A DNA stretch of 64,000 nt from Prevotella sp. (lineage in GTDB: Bacteria; Bacteroidota; Bacteroidia; Bacteroidales; Bacteroidaceae): NCBI GenBank assembly GCA_017410365.1, contig JAFQQY010000019.1:24233-88232 (forward strand), written 5' to 3'. Both the position numbers and the translations under genes were made by a program. The notes under the pieces were generated by a model. That model saw only the letters and a list, made by a program, of their open reading frames with translations. It was not told where the DNA came from and did no database searches. This document shows positions 30,101-39,300 of the stretch, piece by piece (the stretch's first letter is position 1; each line of letters starts with the position of its first letter).

Positions 30101-33100
30101 CGGTAGCCGCATTCTATTGAAAGGTGCTCTCGACCGTGTCATCAACGTTGCTGACAATAAGAAATACACCATCAACCGTATTGGCGAGCTTTCACTTAAC
30201 CAAGACAAGTTCAAGCAAAATGGTGAGGATAAAATACACGGCAACTATTTCGGCATATATTCAATTGTAAACTATCTCGGCGCACTTACTTCGGACGTCT
30301 TATTCACTGAACCACGAGTTACTGACAATGAGAATTACAAGGGCGACGACTATGGCACTCTTACTTATAAAGGATGGAAAACAAAACATCTTAACGATAA
30401 AAGCCGCAATATCGGTAAAAGCAAAAACACTGTTGCTCTTGCATCAGGAGTGTACCTCGAGTTGGTAAAGGGACTTGACAATAACAATCAGAAAGATTAT
30501 GGATTTGTTACTGGCATCATTGGGCTTGACCTCATCAACGTAGCCAGAGGCGAGGGAGGTGGATTCGTTTATGCTAAGAATGAGCATGGCGAACAAATAT
30601 CCACAAGCTTGGAACAGGTAACATTAGCTTCATCTAACAAGGGTGCTCGCTCTAATAAATCATACAGTTATTCTGAAGCCACATCAACCAGCCGTATGCA
30701 TACGTCAGGCAACTTCGTAAACGACATAAAGCTGATTGTCGACGACTGTTTCCCAGGCAACAATAATTTCTTTGGAGCCAATGCCTCACCAGCACACATG
30801 TGGTATATAAAAGGCGACCACTATGTTTATGATTTGACGATATCTGCATATACCGGTGCTTCGCAGGCATACGACCGCGTAACCAATACCTCGCTCAACG
30901 TAACCGCTGGTTCCGATGGACGCGTAGAGTTGAAGGAGATAGGAAGAAACCGCTATGCTTATTTCGTAGGAATGAGTTATAACGACAAGACTCTTACCGC
31001 ATCCGATTACATAGTTGCCGGTAGCAACGTATATTACCTAAACGACCCTATCACTTATTGGGACTGGTCGAGATTGTCTGAAGAAGAGAAGATATTCTTC
31101 ACTGACAATCCTAATAAGGACACATACATCTGCAACAAGGACTTCACCGTTGATGACCAGTCATTCACTAAGGGCGAGGTGATAACTCACATTGCATACG
31201 AAGCTTTAGCCGGCAAGACCATAAAGAATGAAGAAGACGAGGATGTCAGCGTACAGACATATTTCAACATCTCAAATGCTGTTAGCAAAGACAATGGTTT
31301 CTTGCTCACTATAGACATTTCAAATCCTGCTGTTTGGGATGATTATTATAATTCTCAAACTGGAAACAATAAGAAATTGGGAAGCAAACTTACACTAGAA
31401 GAGAAAGCTCAGATGCTTCTCGCCCCTACATTCACATGTACCAGTGGAGGCATTTTCGGACAGCAAAGCTATAAAGAACATGATTTGATTGACGAGACAA
31501 CTAAAACTAACTACGATGCTATCACCCAACCAAAGCCAAAAGGGCAAGCAACTGTTGAGAAAGCATATATAGCCAAAAAGAATTTGGCAGTGGTTGTAGG
31601 CAATCAGACATATCATTATGTTGAGGGTGCATGTATGAGCGAGACCCATTACAATGCCCTTAGCGCAACTGACAAACAGTCTTCAGCAGCACTAGCCTAC
31701 ATATGTACGGAAACCGTGAAGATGAACGATGAGAGCGGACAACATTACATCTACGGTGTGGCTATATCTGATAACGAATATAATGAACTGAAAACAGCCA
31801 ACGATGCTTTATACAGTTCTTGCTTCGAACCAGCCTATATATGTACATCGGATGGCTACTATGGCGGTAAGTATTTTGAAGCAAACAAGAATTATCCTGC
31901 TCTCGACTATTGTGGCGTCAACAAGAATGAGCGTGGCAACTTCACGTTTAACGAAGATGCATTCGACCTGCTACGCCACGATTTTGACTTGACAGATGAC
32001 AGCCAAGTCGGCCTACATGGAGCACCATGGAGCGAGAAACAGCGAGTAGACTACACGGCTATTTTTAGTGGCGCCGAGATTCCTGATGGCAGCATCTCTG
32101 TTGATGTTACTTATAATAATGCAGAGGGAACTGAGACTACAACAAATATCACCATCCAATCCGGCATGGAGCCTTTGGACAACTATGTATACGAGGCATT
32201 GCCAAACGAACAGGCAAGATACTCACAGATAACCATCGGCGAAGAAGACAAAGATGGCGGCAAGTATTCATGTTACATTGTAAAAACAACATTCTTCACT
32301 GGAGACAAGATGTACCGTGCAGGAACAAAGTTGACCAAGACAGAATACAATCTGATTTCGGACAATTTGCAATCCAACATGGAACAACGCGAATTCAATT
32401 CTGAAGGTGAGTATTATTATTGTCACGAAGCATACAAGGCTTATACAACTGTTGGTGGTTTCAGTGCAAACAGCGAAGTACCAACAGGAACAATCATCTC
32501 AGGTACCGAATACGCCCAACTGAAGAACTACCAGAAATACTTCATCATTCAGGGAGAAATGCCTAAGATTACGTCTACACTCTATGTCGCGCCAGAGATA
32601 GGAATCAGCGACCTGGAGAAGGAGCGTATTGTAACTGCGGTTTACGAGTATACCTATAAAGAGTTTAATGGCAGTTCTTATGAGAACATCGTTGAAAAGC
32701 ATATCGTAAACATACATGTCGACTTTGAAAGCGGAGCACCTTCTGTAGGCAGACTGATGCCACCGGCTACTATCCTGCCGGGACAGAACATTTCTATCAA
32801 TAAACCTGGTGTGGAGCGAGGAGCTTACGAGGTACTTGGCGGTAACTGGGAGATGTACACCAACCAGACCGATGCCCAATCACACACTAACGGACAGCGA
32901 ATAGAGAATGGTTCTACCCCACTCTTCTGGTATCAGAACGGCTATTGGGTGGCTTACTATGCCGAGTCGTTCCTTGGAAGAACATATTCAAATGCCGTAC
33001 AGCTCTCTATTGCCAACTATCACGACATCAACAATATGATGAACCATAAGGTTGACGGCAAGCACGAGTACCTCTATGTCGATGAACCTACAGTAATGCG

Positions 33101-35588
33101 CAATAGCAAGATTTACATTGACGACAGAGAATGTACCGACAACACGAAGAGCGAACTTGACCTGCTGTATGACTTCTACAAGAAGACACAGGATGCTGAC
33201 ACGCTTAACGAGCATGTAAAGAACGGTGCCAACCTTGACTTCCATATCAATAGCGATGTAACGACAAAGAAGGATGAATGGCAACCGATTGGCGATGCAG
33301 AATGCTTCGAGGGGTCGCTTCACGGCAATGGTCACACCATCTATGGCCTTGACAACTCTCTGTTCGGCAATCTCTGCGGTAAGGTCTACAACCTCGGTGT
33401 AACAGGTTCTTTCAATGGCGGTGGTATTTCTGACAATGGCGGAACAGTAACAAATAGCTGGATAAACACAACTGCAACTGACATCAATGCAGAGACAACT
33501 TATGCAGTTATAGGCAATGGTGGTGGCAAGATTATCAATAGCTACTATCCAAGCGACCTGACATATAAGGCTGGCACTGCTATGCCACGTTCTGCTGCCG
33601 ACTTCCTCAAAGGAAAGGTTGCATACGACCTCAACCGCTATTATCTTGAAGCTCGTAAGGCCATTGCAGGCAATGCCTCAACAGGCAAACCGTTCAGTTA
33701 TATAAAAGCCAACAGCGACGGTTCGCTCGAAACAAACCCTGACGGTGTAACACAAAAGATACATGAGGCTTATTATAACGATGATGACTATGACACGTAT
33801 GTTGAAGACTACTTCGGAAATGTCGACTTCACATATTCCGATGGTACGCTTCCGCTCGAAAACGACATCCGCTTGTCTACTAATGACGCGAAGTATTATC
33901 CTATCTATCCGGACGATTATATCTTCTTCGGTCAGACACTCAATTATTTTGAAAACTATCATGGCGAGACACCAAGTGTGATTCAGAAGAACGACAAGCG
34001 CATGCTTGAGCGAACAGATTATAGTTCAAACCGCGTCTATCGGGCACCGGCATATCGCATGAGCAGCACACTCAATGCTGAGTCGCCAGCTGTTTACTTC
34101 AACCGTTATGCGGTATTTGCTTCACAGTACAGAAGTACTCCTGTCGATGAAACACTGACAGCAATCGACTTCACCGGCAACAGCGGTAAGGAGACTGGTA
34201 TTGCCGTTGATTATTCTCCATTGCTCGACTATGAGGGACTGGCAGGATTCGCTACGCGCGGCATCACACAGAACCTGCTTGTATATGCCGATGACGATGC
34301 ACGAGACAACCAGTCGCACACAGTATTACAGACAGGTTTGCCAGAGCCTGCATTGGAGTATGGTGAAAACAACTGCGTGCAACCATTGCCAGCTACGACA
34401 ATAGCCACTATCAATGGCCACTTGGTTGACTTCGACGGTAGCAACTACACATCGCCACGCACCCATTTCCTTGTTGACAAACAGAACTTCAATGCACCTA
34501 TAGCATATAGTTATGTCAACGACAATGCTATGTGGTACCAGCGCAAGCCTGAGACATTCATCGATATTATCGACGGAACAACCCATGGCTGGGATGCCGT
34601 GAGCCTGCCATTCACAGCCGGCATGGTGACAACCCACCAGAAGGGTGATATCACCCACTTCTACGGCACAGAAGACAAAGCCCATGAGTATTGGCTGCGC
34701 TCGGCTGTAAAAATGGTAAAAATGTCTGACGATGACAAGTCTATGGTATTTAACCGTCCAACACTAACAAACGATACCGTATTCGATAAGGGTAGCTATG
34801 AGACTGAGAATAGTTTCCTATACAGCTACTATTATCAACATGATGATAAGAAAGGTGACTCTAACACCAATTCTTCACTGCAAGACAATGCAACTGCTGG
34901 TGACAGCCTTGGCGGAATACAGACAGGCAACCATGGCAATTACTATTACTACAACAGTACACGCACATACACTAACTATCTGTATCTCACTGGCGGTGTA
35001 CCATATATCATCGGCTTCCCAGGAGAGCGTTTCTATGAGTTCGACATGTCGGGCAAGTTCCAGCCAGACTACTCATCAGCAAGCATTCCTGCTCTCGATG
35101 CCCAGACGGTAACATACATCTCGCTACTTAATGAGTACATACCTGTTTCTGACGAACAGACGGCAAGCAAGAAGACTGCCGGCGATGGCTTTGCTTACAC
35201 CGCAACCTATCAGGCACAGAGTCTCAGCGATATATATACGGTCAATGCGTCCGGTACAGCCTTCGAGCCTGCCACGACAACAGTACCGTTCCGCCCATAT
35301 CTGGCGGTAAGCAGTTCATCAGCCAAGAAGCACAAGGCTATAAACATCAGCTACGAGGCAACGGCAATAAAAGATACGGACTTCGACCGTGCCCATGGTC
35401 TGCGCATCTACGCCAAGAACCGCACCATCCATGTCGATTCATACTTGGAAGTGGAGACAGATGTCAACATCTACAACACCGCCGGCGTACTGATAAGCAG
35501 CTTCCGCATACTCCCAGGCGAGCAGCGCCAAGTATCGGTAGCAAGCGGCATCTATATCGTCAATCGGAAAAAGTTGTCGGTAAACTAA
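24126..35588 (+). CDS. Giant YGGG-repeat surface protein with T9SS C-terminal domain
   Basis: This 3820-residue exported protein has a signal peptide ending at NAFAQ; a second ATG at 24183 gives a more usual signal length. Residues about 65-1850 hold dozens of copies of a loose unit [VI]-[YF]-G-G-G-x(n)-hydrophobic strands, probably a beta-helix-like stack. Residues about 1890-2800 carry eight Tyr-Ile-Cys repeats of a type I do not recognise. A GLUG-like unit (GSLHGNGHTIYGLDNSLFG) follows near 3060. The end (about 3760-3820; VNIYNTAGVLISSFRI, ASGIYIVNRKKLSVN) is a type A T9SS sorting domain. The ATGA overlap with fimbrillin 6 suggests a pilus tip or pilus-linked adhesin. No von Willebrand A domain was seen. 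Confidence 0.85.
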   Translation: MNIRNHIYATYITIKDSRIMQLYGMLMVCMLNFANAFAQEAAQPQQSVAQDTVMRKAGGTAPTIIIGGDVYGGGLEGKVGVAPAEGQEITAEQANTEVTNVTIAGGQLRTVFGGGKNGEVFGKTTVSIQGGEIGADKWEGTPYGGVYGGGEGASAIVHGHTDVTIGGGTNYNNVYGGGKQALLKGNSNVTLESGIIRNRVFAGARMADINGYGLVNIVGDNSEGADMLIVRAVYGGNDISGSIFNRSKNKPTDLTLKVAQGLPEGLASFVFSQNTATNVFIGNVFGGGNGDYTYDNDLDNEGKLQINLVEEQLPNDEDETIVTFKNLNKPEADYAYLQIEGGTFGNIYGGGNNATILKQTDIYYGINDAEIKPLKGIPSENLSWLKLYEGFTKDNENNTFDLTYNAFRIFGGNNLAEMNIRPKWHLKSGTVGNIYSGGNKGKMTNPNGIILTITSPDLKAHNVYGGCRMANVEPKDADAIAEETYTYHSYNYPVGNGTFDENYEAEYKFKEGYAARVLVTDGKINNLYGGNDISGKVHFGTNVELRGAISGDVYGGGNGSYAYTDKAEWIKSHPEDADYFYESGSTNSIDAMYAYRPHVEKTLLHITGIGSTAPPVYVTGGVYCGGNSATLAKDGDRDDATATFEIGKHVVINSVFLGSNGKNMIAEDILQKYANKDFSSITLTDSVQFAKYMEAVAVNLKPTITWEWDNDAVPGMNDANATEAYIGAFYCGGNVGSMTTLEQMNMTFPKGLTIFDRIVGGCNSARIAAKDGLNASHDGGVTEAMTDGSPKVVLNIDSRLEPRKMVLTYADGDKEKLFYSSASTEINTQTYEYGTDENKKEYSILHGANVYGGCYESGQINGDVEINVRRDIVSPDIPEEHMVSKNPEFLKDAGLVDSDGNALQNVPFAQYAFSTAMNVFGGGYGKDTEIKGMTTINLTDDARVMKVFGGGEMGLVLGKEITDNGIKTKKGTVINISATKPADETKYNTYMAYGGGYEGLVNGNVEVYLNSGRLFDVYGGSCNADIEGSTYVQVGNGVSDVLEIKNSVYGANDFGGQLLQDKLWSIDNGAKAIRSRSHVVYNSGAIENELYGGAFGSYDYSKFVRDNIEGFKFPRQESPVNKLVGDDIAANTFVQIASQSTNANDYVKNGIYGGGRGFANATGIVDVHQTYVHLHSATYNSRYAASLFNPMTPAVYGGGYYSHVENTLVDAVTGHVGIIYGGTAGMSATQLNPEISYNAGTTTVNIYNGMDNTSMIVYGAGPLAGANTTNVHLYGGVADKVYGGAFAEGICSETNIFVPKTSTISVNALYGGSRGKQPNLPCDVIQSNINFLSDKASVTDAIFGGNDFMRATKNSLINITVPVKNLKADTLINVYAAGDGAGSIAGYTRAELSGRAEVRDIYGGGRNGLVLDGFDGAMNNDGLLAEYILEDSELTNLKTYYSETKNNLPTWDKLISKTNTNVYLIGGQVKNIYGGGFNGDITGNTFVSIGKKQATLHGDGRPTVLRSAYGGGQLACVKGNANISLYDGYIGYKYIAPSTAEGEGTYEPNIKISSIDELNLLDDNGNLYGGGYDEGGFVHNSYVNIYGGVVRNSVYGGGEIAAIGEGEMESPGSYKLKTITTPGSSNVYMHGGLVERNVFGGGRGFSYNESGGTIIGKKYYTDGFTFGKTSVEIHRGTVGTDASVALGHGNVFGGGNVGFVYSDATRNDADGYYYKNEKLTEDCRVVVSAHGIVKESAGDEGLSFIDNDGDDELLEDKTFKKGEAIPTAYLNLLASGDDRWNHIDQTGVVIRNAVFAGGNVSIGDDKLYANTYTVYGNCTASVIDVRNKDLVSLGGHEIGGLYGDGNLTLVDGYRELNITNYGTDYHNLQNNISYDEYNQLTSREREYYELKSEYICKKDFTYTYTENGNTITKTYKANENNEDHIINETVYNFIVDKLTEQKLAGNSNLSEEEAKTEVITSLNDYFEMHSLCNLYNGRMMNTIQRADFCGMFGSRILLKGALDRVINVADNKKYTINRIGELSLNQDKFKQNGEDKIHGNYFGIYSIVNYLGALTSDVLFTEPRVTDNENYKGDDYGTLTYKGWKTKHLNDKSRNIGKSKNTVALASGVYLELVKGLDNNNQKDYGFVTGIIGLDLINVARGEGGGFVYAKNEHGEQISTSLEQVTLASSNKGARSNKSYSYSEATSTSRMHTSGNFVNDIKLIVDDCFPGNNNFFGANASPAHMWYIKGDHYVYDLTISAYTGASQAYDRVTNTSLNVTAGSDGRVELKEIGRNRYAYFVGMSYNDKTLTASDYIVAGSNVYYLNDPITYWDWSRLSEEEKIFFTDNPNKDTYICNKDFTVDDQSFTKGEVITHIAYEALAGKTIKNEEDEDVSVQTYFNISNAVSKDNGFLLTIDISNPAVWDDYYNSQTGNNKKLGSKLTLEEKAQMLLAPTFTCTSGGIFGQQSYKEHDLIDETTKTNYDAITQPKPKGQATVEKAYIAKKNLAVVVGNQTYHYVEGACMSETHYNALSATDKQSSAALAYICTETVKMNDESGQHYIYGVAISDNEYNELKTANDALYSSCFEPAYICTSDGYYGGKYFEANKNYPALDYCGVNKNERGNFTFNEDAFDLLRHDFDLTDDSQVGLHGAPWSEKQRVDYTAIFSGAEIPDGSISVDVTYNNAEGTETTTNITIQSGMEPLDNYVYEALPNEQARYSQITIGEEDKDGGKYSCYIVKTTFFTGDKMYRAGTKLTKTEYNLISDNLQSNMEQREFNSEGEYYYCHEAYKAYTTVGGFSANSEVPTGTIISGTEYAQLKNYQKYFIIQGEMPKITSTLYVAPEIGISDLEKERIVTAVYEYTYKEFNGSSYENIVEKHIVNIHVDFESGAPSVGRLMPPATILPGQNISINKPGVERGAYEVLGGNWEMYTNQTDAQSHTNGQRIENGSTPLFWYQNGYWVAYYAESFLGRTYSNAVQLSIANYHDINNMMNHKVDGKHEYLYVDEPTVMRNSKIYIDDRECTDNTKSELDLLYDFYKKTQDADTLNEHVKNGANLDFHINSDVTTKKDEWQPIGDAECFEGSLHGNGHTIYGLDNSLFGNLCGKVYNLGVTGSFNGGGISDNGGTVTNSWINTTATDINAETTYAVIGNGGGKIINSYYPSDLTYKAGTAMPRSAADFLKGKVAYDLNRYYLEARKAIAGNASTGKPFSYIKANSDGSLETNPDGVTQKIHEAYYNDDDYDTYVEDYFGNVDFTYSDGTLPLENDIRLSTNDAKYYPIYPDDYIFFGQTLNYFENYHGETPSVIQKNDKRMLERTDYSSNRVYRAPAYRMSSTLNAESPAVYFNRYAVFASQYRSTPVDETLTAIDFTGNSGKETGIAVDYSPLLDYEGLAGFATRGITQNLLVYADDDARDNQSHTVLQTGLPEPALEYGENNCVQPLPATTIATINGHLVDFDGSNYTSPRTHFLVDKQNFNAPIAYSYVNDNAMWYQRKPETFIDIIDGTTHGWDAVSLPFTAGMVTTHQKGDITHFYGTEDKAHEYWLRSAVKMVKMSDDDKSMVFNRPTLTNDTVFDKGSYETENSFLYSYYYQHDDKKGDSNTNSSLQDNATAGDSLGGIQTGNHGNYYYYNSTRTYTNYLYLTGGVPYIIGFPGERFYEFDMSGKFQPDYSSASIPALDAQTVTYISLLNEYIPVSDEQTASKKTAGDGFAYTATYQAQSLSDIYTVNASGTAFEPATTTVPFRPYLAVSSSSAKKHKAINISYEATAIKDTDFDRAHGLRIYAKNRTIHVDSYLEVETDVNIYNTAGVLISSFRILPGEQRQVSVASGIYIVNRKKLSVN

Positions 35589-35591
35589 AGT

Positions 35592-35672
35592 CCCTAAAGA
35601 CTCTAAGGCCCCTAAAGACCCAAAGGACCCTAAAAACCCTAAGGCCCCTAAAGACCCTAAAAACCCTAAAAG
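35592..35672. repeat. Nine tandem 9-bp CCCTAAAGA-like repeats
   Basis: Nine uninterrupted 9-mers in exact phase, for example CCCTAAAGA, CTCTAAGGC, CCCAAAGGA, CCCTAAAAA and CCCTAAGGC. They begin 3 nt after the giant-gene stop and end 16 nt before the four-helix-bundle ATG. The frame of that gene is open through the array and would read Pro-Lys-Asp/Ala/Asn, but it has no ATG. The minus strand carries regularly spaced GGG runs. Confidence 0.95.
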
Positions 35673-35688
35673 AAAAAAGAAAAAAATA

Positions 35689-36246
35689 ATGGAAAAGCTA
35701 ATCAGACATACAGGCAATTACAAGAATCTTCTGAGCTATCAGAAGACAGATGTGATATTCTGTATCACTGTTCAGTTTTGCAACAAGTTTCTATCCAAGA
35801 CTGACCGTACCTTCGATCAGATGGTGCAGGCTGCCCGCTCTGGCAAGCAGAACATCATCGAAGGATGTGCTGCTTCTGCCACCTCTTCCAAGACCGAGAT
35901 AAAGCTCATTAACGTGGCGAAAGCCAGCCTACAGGAATTGCTGGAAGATTACGAAGACTATCTGAAGACACATGGTCAGCGACAGTGGGAAGAAGGCTCT
36001 GTAGAACTGGAAACCATGCGCCGTCTAGGCAGGGAGCATAGCGATACCGACTACTATATGCAGCTCATCGCCACCCGCCCGGCAGCCACAATAGCCAATA
36101 TAGCCATTGTGCTCATCAAGCAAGCCGACTATCTGCTCTTCCGCCAACTTGAACGTCTCGAAAAAGACTTCCTTCAAAACGGCGGATTCACAGAAAGAAT
36201 GTACAGAATAAGATCAGAACAAAGAAAGAACAAAGAGAAACCATAG
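35689..36246 (+). CDS. Four-helix-bundle (S23/IVP-like) protein
   Basis: This 185-residue protein resembles the four-helix-bundle family first known from 23S rRNA intervening sequences, with a C-terminal suffix region. Key segments are FDQMVQAARSGKQNIIEGCA, the family signature, and then TEIKLINVAKASLQELLEDY. It is predicted cytoplasmic and basic at the C-terminus. The family also includes the accessory Avd protein of diversity-generating retroelements, but no reverse transcriptase is present here. The gene sits alone between two surface-protein genes, tightly bracketed by 9-bp repeats (35592-35672 and 36249-36361). This suggests a mobile or inserted cassette rather than a fimbrial component. 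Function is unknown. Confidence 0.85.
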   Translation: MEKLIRHTGNYKNLLSYQKTDVIFCITVQFCNKFLSKTDRTFDQMVQAARSGKQNIIEGCAASATSSKTEIKLINVAKASLQELLEDYEDYLKTHGQRQWEEGSVELETMRRLGREHSDTDYYMQLIATRPAATIANIAIVLIKQADYLLFRQLERLEKDFLQNGGFTERMYRIRSEQRKNKEKP

Positions 36247-36248
36247 TT

Positions 36249-36361
36249 CCCTAAAGTCCTTAAGAACCCTAAGGCCCCTAAAGACCCCAAGGGCCCAAGG
36301 GCCCAAAAACCCCAAGGACCCTAAAAACCCCAAGGACCCCAAAAACCCTAAAGCCCTAAAA
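36249..36361. repeat. Thirteen degenerate 8-9-bp CCCTAAAGA-like repeats
   Basis: The array starts 3 nt after the four-helix-bundle stop. Units include CCCTAAAGT, CCTTAAGAA, CCCTAAGGC, CCCTAAAGA, CCCCAAGGG, CCCCAAGGA and CCCCAAAAA; four units are 8 nt. It ends 10 nt before the ATG at 36372. Orientation and motif match the left array, so they are direct, not inverted, flanks. Confidence 0.93.
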
Positions 36362-36371
36362 AAAACAAAAC

Positions 36372-39300
36372 ATGCAACAGAAAAAGAATATCATAAGCAT
36401 CACCACCAGCGCAGCAAACAGCTGCGCTGCCCACACCATCACCACCTTTATGAAGCACATAAGCATGCTTGCCCTACTGCTAATGACCTTTGCTTTGGGG
36501 GCGAGGGGACAGGAAACTGTAACCATTACACATTATTGGAAAAATGACGGAACCCCATGGAGTACTTCAAACCTAATTCAGGGAGATTATCCTAAAATTA
36601 TTAACGATATTTATGATAATCTTAAAGATAAAGATGATGTTAAAAAATTCAGAAAAGCAGAATACAATATATTTGACGTTGTTGCAGGAGATATTACTAT
36701 CGTTTTTGATTATACAAGTGGAAGCAAACGCTTAAATATCTTTGGAGTTGCACTTATTGATTCTAATAATAATATTGTTTCATCTGATTATCATTTTGGA
36801 TATACTGGTGGTGCCGATTTTGAGAATATATATAATGTCAATGCCACAGAAAGCGGCAACTATACTCTTAGATATTATATCGGAGTGGACGAGTCTGGTA
36901 ATGTACTGAAAAATACTAATGGCGACATCAATATAAGTTATACAAAAGCGCCACAAGCACCCATTATTAGCATTTCTGCAACCGGAGAGGTCACAATTTA
37001 TAGCAACAGTTCTTCTGTCAAATCGTATTATAGTATAGACGGTGAAAATTATTCTTTATATAACGAAAACAACAAACCAACAATTTCAGAAGGTCAAGTT
37101 ATATACGCAAAGAATATTTACACCTACAATGGCAATGATTATGTTTCATCTATTACTTCTTTATCATATAACAAAATAGATGACATAACAGAGTTACAAA
37201 ATATAACAGGTGGCAATTATTATATTATTACCAATGATATCGATGCTTCATCATTAACTGAATCAATAGATAATTTCTCCGGCACATTAGACGGTGACTA
37301 CCATACTATCAGCGGATTAACCATACCGCTGTTCAATACACTGAATAATGGTACGGTTAAAAACGTGGTGCTGGATAATGTGCAACTATCCTCTGCCGTT
37401 ACGGTAAACGATACAGTGTGTTTGGGTGCCATTGCTGCCTATGCTTCTGGCAACACGAAGATTTACAACTGCGGTATTCTTTCTACTAAGGACGAAGCTT
37501 CAAGTGTAAGTGGAGGTGACAATACGGGGTCCTTAGTGGGTTACATCACTGGTAATACGCGTGTGGTAAACAACTACAGCTATGCTAATGTTAGTGGAGG
37601 AGAATATGTAGGCGGTATTGTGGGGCGAGTGGCTGGTACGGAACTCTCCAACAGCAACTATAGCAATGACAACCATTGCGCCGTTACTAACAACATGTTC
37701 TACGGTGACTTATCGGGTACATCAAAAGTGTCACCCGTATACGCAGGCAATCATACCAGCAATATTCAGAACACCAACGAATATAATTTCTGGAGAAGCA
37801 AGGCAAATGTAAGATACAACAACTACAACAACCAATTGGCAATAGATAAGGATTCCTACCTAAACCGCTTTCCTTTCTATCGTCATATTCAGAACACACA
37901 TAGGGAATTGGCTGCCATTTATCTGTTTGGTTCACGCACTGATGCCACTGTTGCAGAAATAGGACACTGGTATAATGTGAAGAATGAAGATAAAATTCCT
38001 TATCCTATCATTGAGGAATGGAAGACAAATACAAAGAAGACTACTGTGGATATTAAAGCCAACCTACCCAATACCACAGAAAAGTTTGCGGGTAAATTAT
38101 TAGGCAATATAGGTTCTGACGGTTATTATACCGGTACTGGTCAACAAGTGACTTCCATGGGCAACGGAGGATATCTCACAGTAAATATAAATATCAATGG
38201 AAGTAGTTATACCTCACAATTGCCCATCACAGATATGGACACCCTAAACTACGATTTCACTTGGGGTAAAGTGGTACTTCCTTTTGCCAATGAATATGAG
38301 GAATGGACACGCGACTATAGTAAGATATGCACGGGATGGAAGATAACCAGCATTACTGGCGGTACGACTGGTTCTTTGACTAACTATAACTTTGCAGACC
38401 GTGACAGCACGGCAAAAGACCTATATAGCAATAGCAACTACATCTTTGCCCAAGGCGGAAACTACATCGTGCCCTATGGCGTAACAGAAATCAACATTGA
38501 GGCTAATTTTGCAAACGCCTTTTATCTTAGTGACGCTTACTATGATTATGGATACGATGCCTCTTATGGCGGGCAGACTGGGTTGACAACACAAGTGCCA
38601 AACACATATCACGGGCAGACGGTGTATACATCTTTAAGTGATTTGATTGACGACAAGTTAAGCAGCAATACAGACCCACATTCACAGGCCATAGTTCTTG
38701 TGGGCAACTATCACTATAATCAAAATGTAGTAGGCACTTGCTTCGCAACTGGCAAAGCCGTTACCATCATGAGTGTCGATGAGGACTGTAATCAAGAGCC
38801 AGACTATGGCTGGTACAGTTACCATACCACCGACCGCACGGATATTCCGCCAATGCGCTTCGACTTTGTTCCTAATATAGGTATCGGTATGGCAGCACGT
38901 ACTACTGGAAGTACTCCGAATCCGACTATAGGTATTTGGCATAGTCATGGTTGGTTTGAGCTTACCGAGACCTGCGTGAGCATAATGAGTGAGTGTGAAA
39001 TAAACTCCTCCTCTTTCGATGCTGCCGACAATGGCAAAGGCAATAACCGTTGGATTGCCAACAGCGGCTACTTCATTCAGATTGTACGAGCTCGCGATGG
39101 CAACTGTACAAAATTAAGCTATATTCAAATAGGTGGCAATGCATACGTTGAGCAACTTTATCCTGGGTCACATACTGATAATGCACGCCAATCAACACTT
39201 CGTCCAATCAATGTAACAGGCGGTGAAATTGAAGAATGCTTCATGACTGGTTATAGGGCAGGCGCTACTGCTCCAGGCGAGAATATCTACTTTTGGTGCG

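Noticed and set aside
35689-36246. Possible diversity-generating retroelement because of an Avd-like four-helix-bundle protein
   Set aside because: No reverse transcriptase frame and no template/variable repeat pair were seen in the window; the flanking repeats are short satellites.
35592-36361. CRISPR array
   Set aside because: The repeats are 8-9 bp with no spacers, and no cas genes are present.
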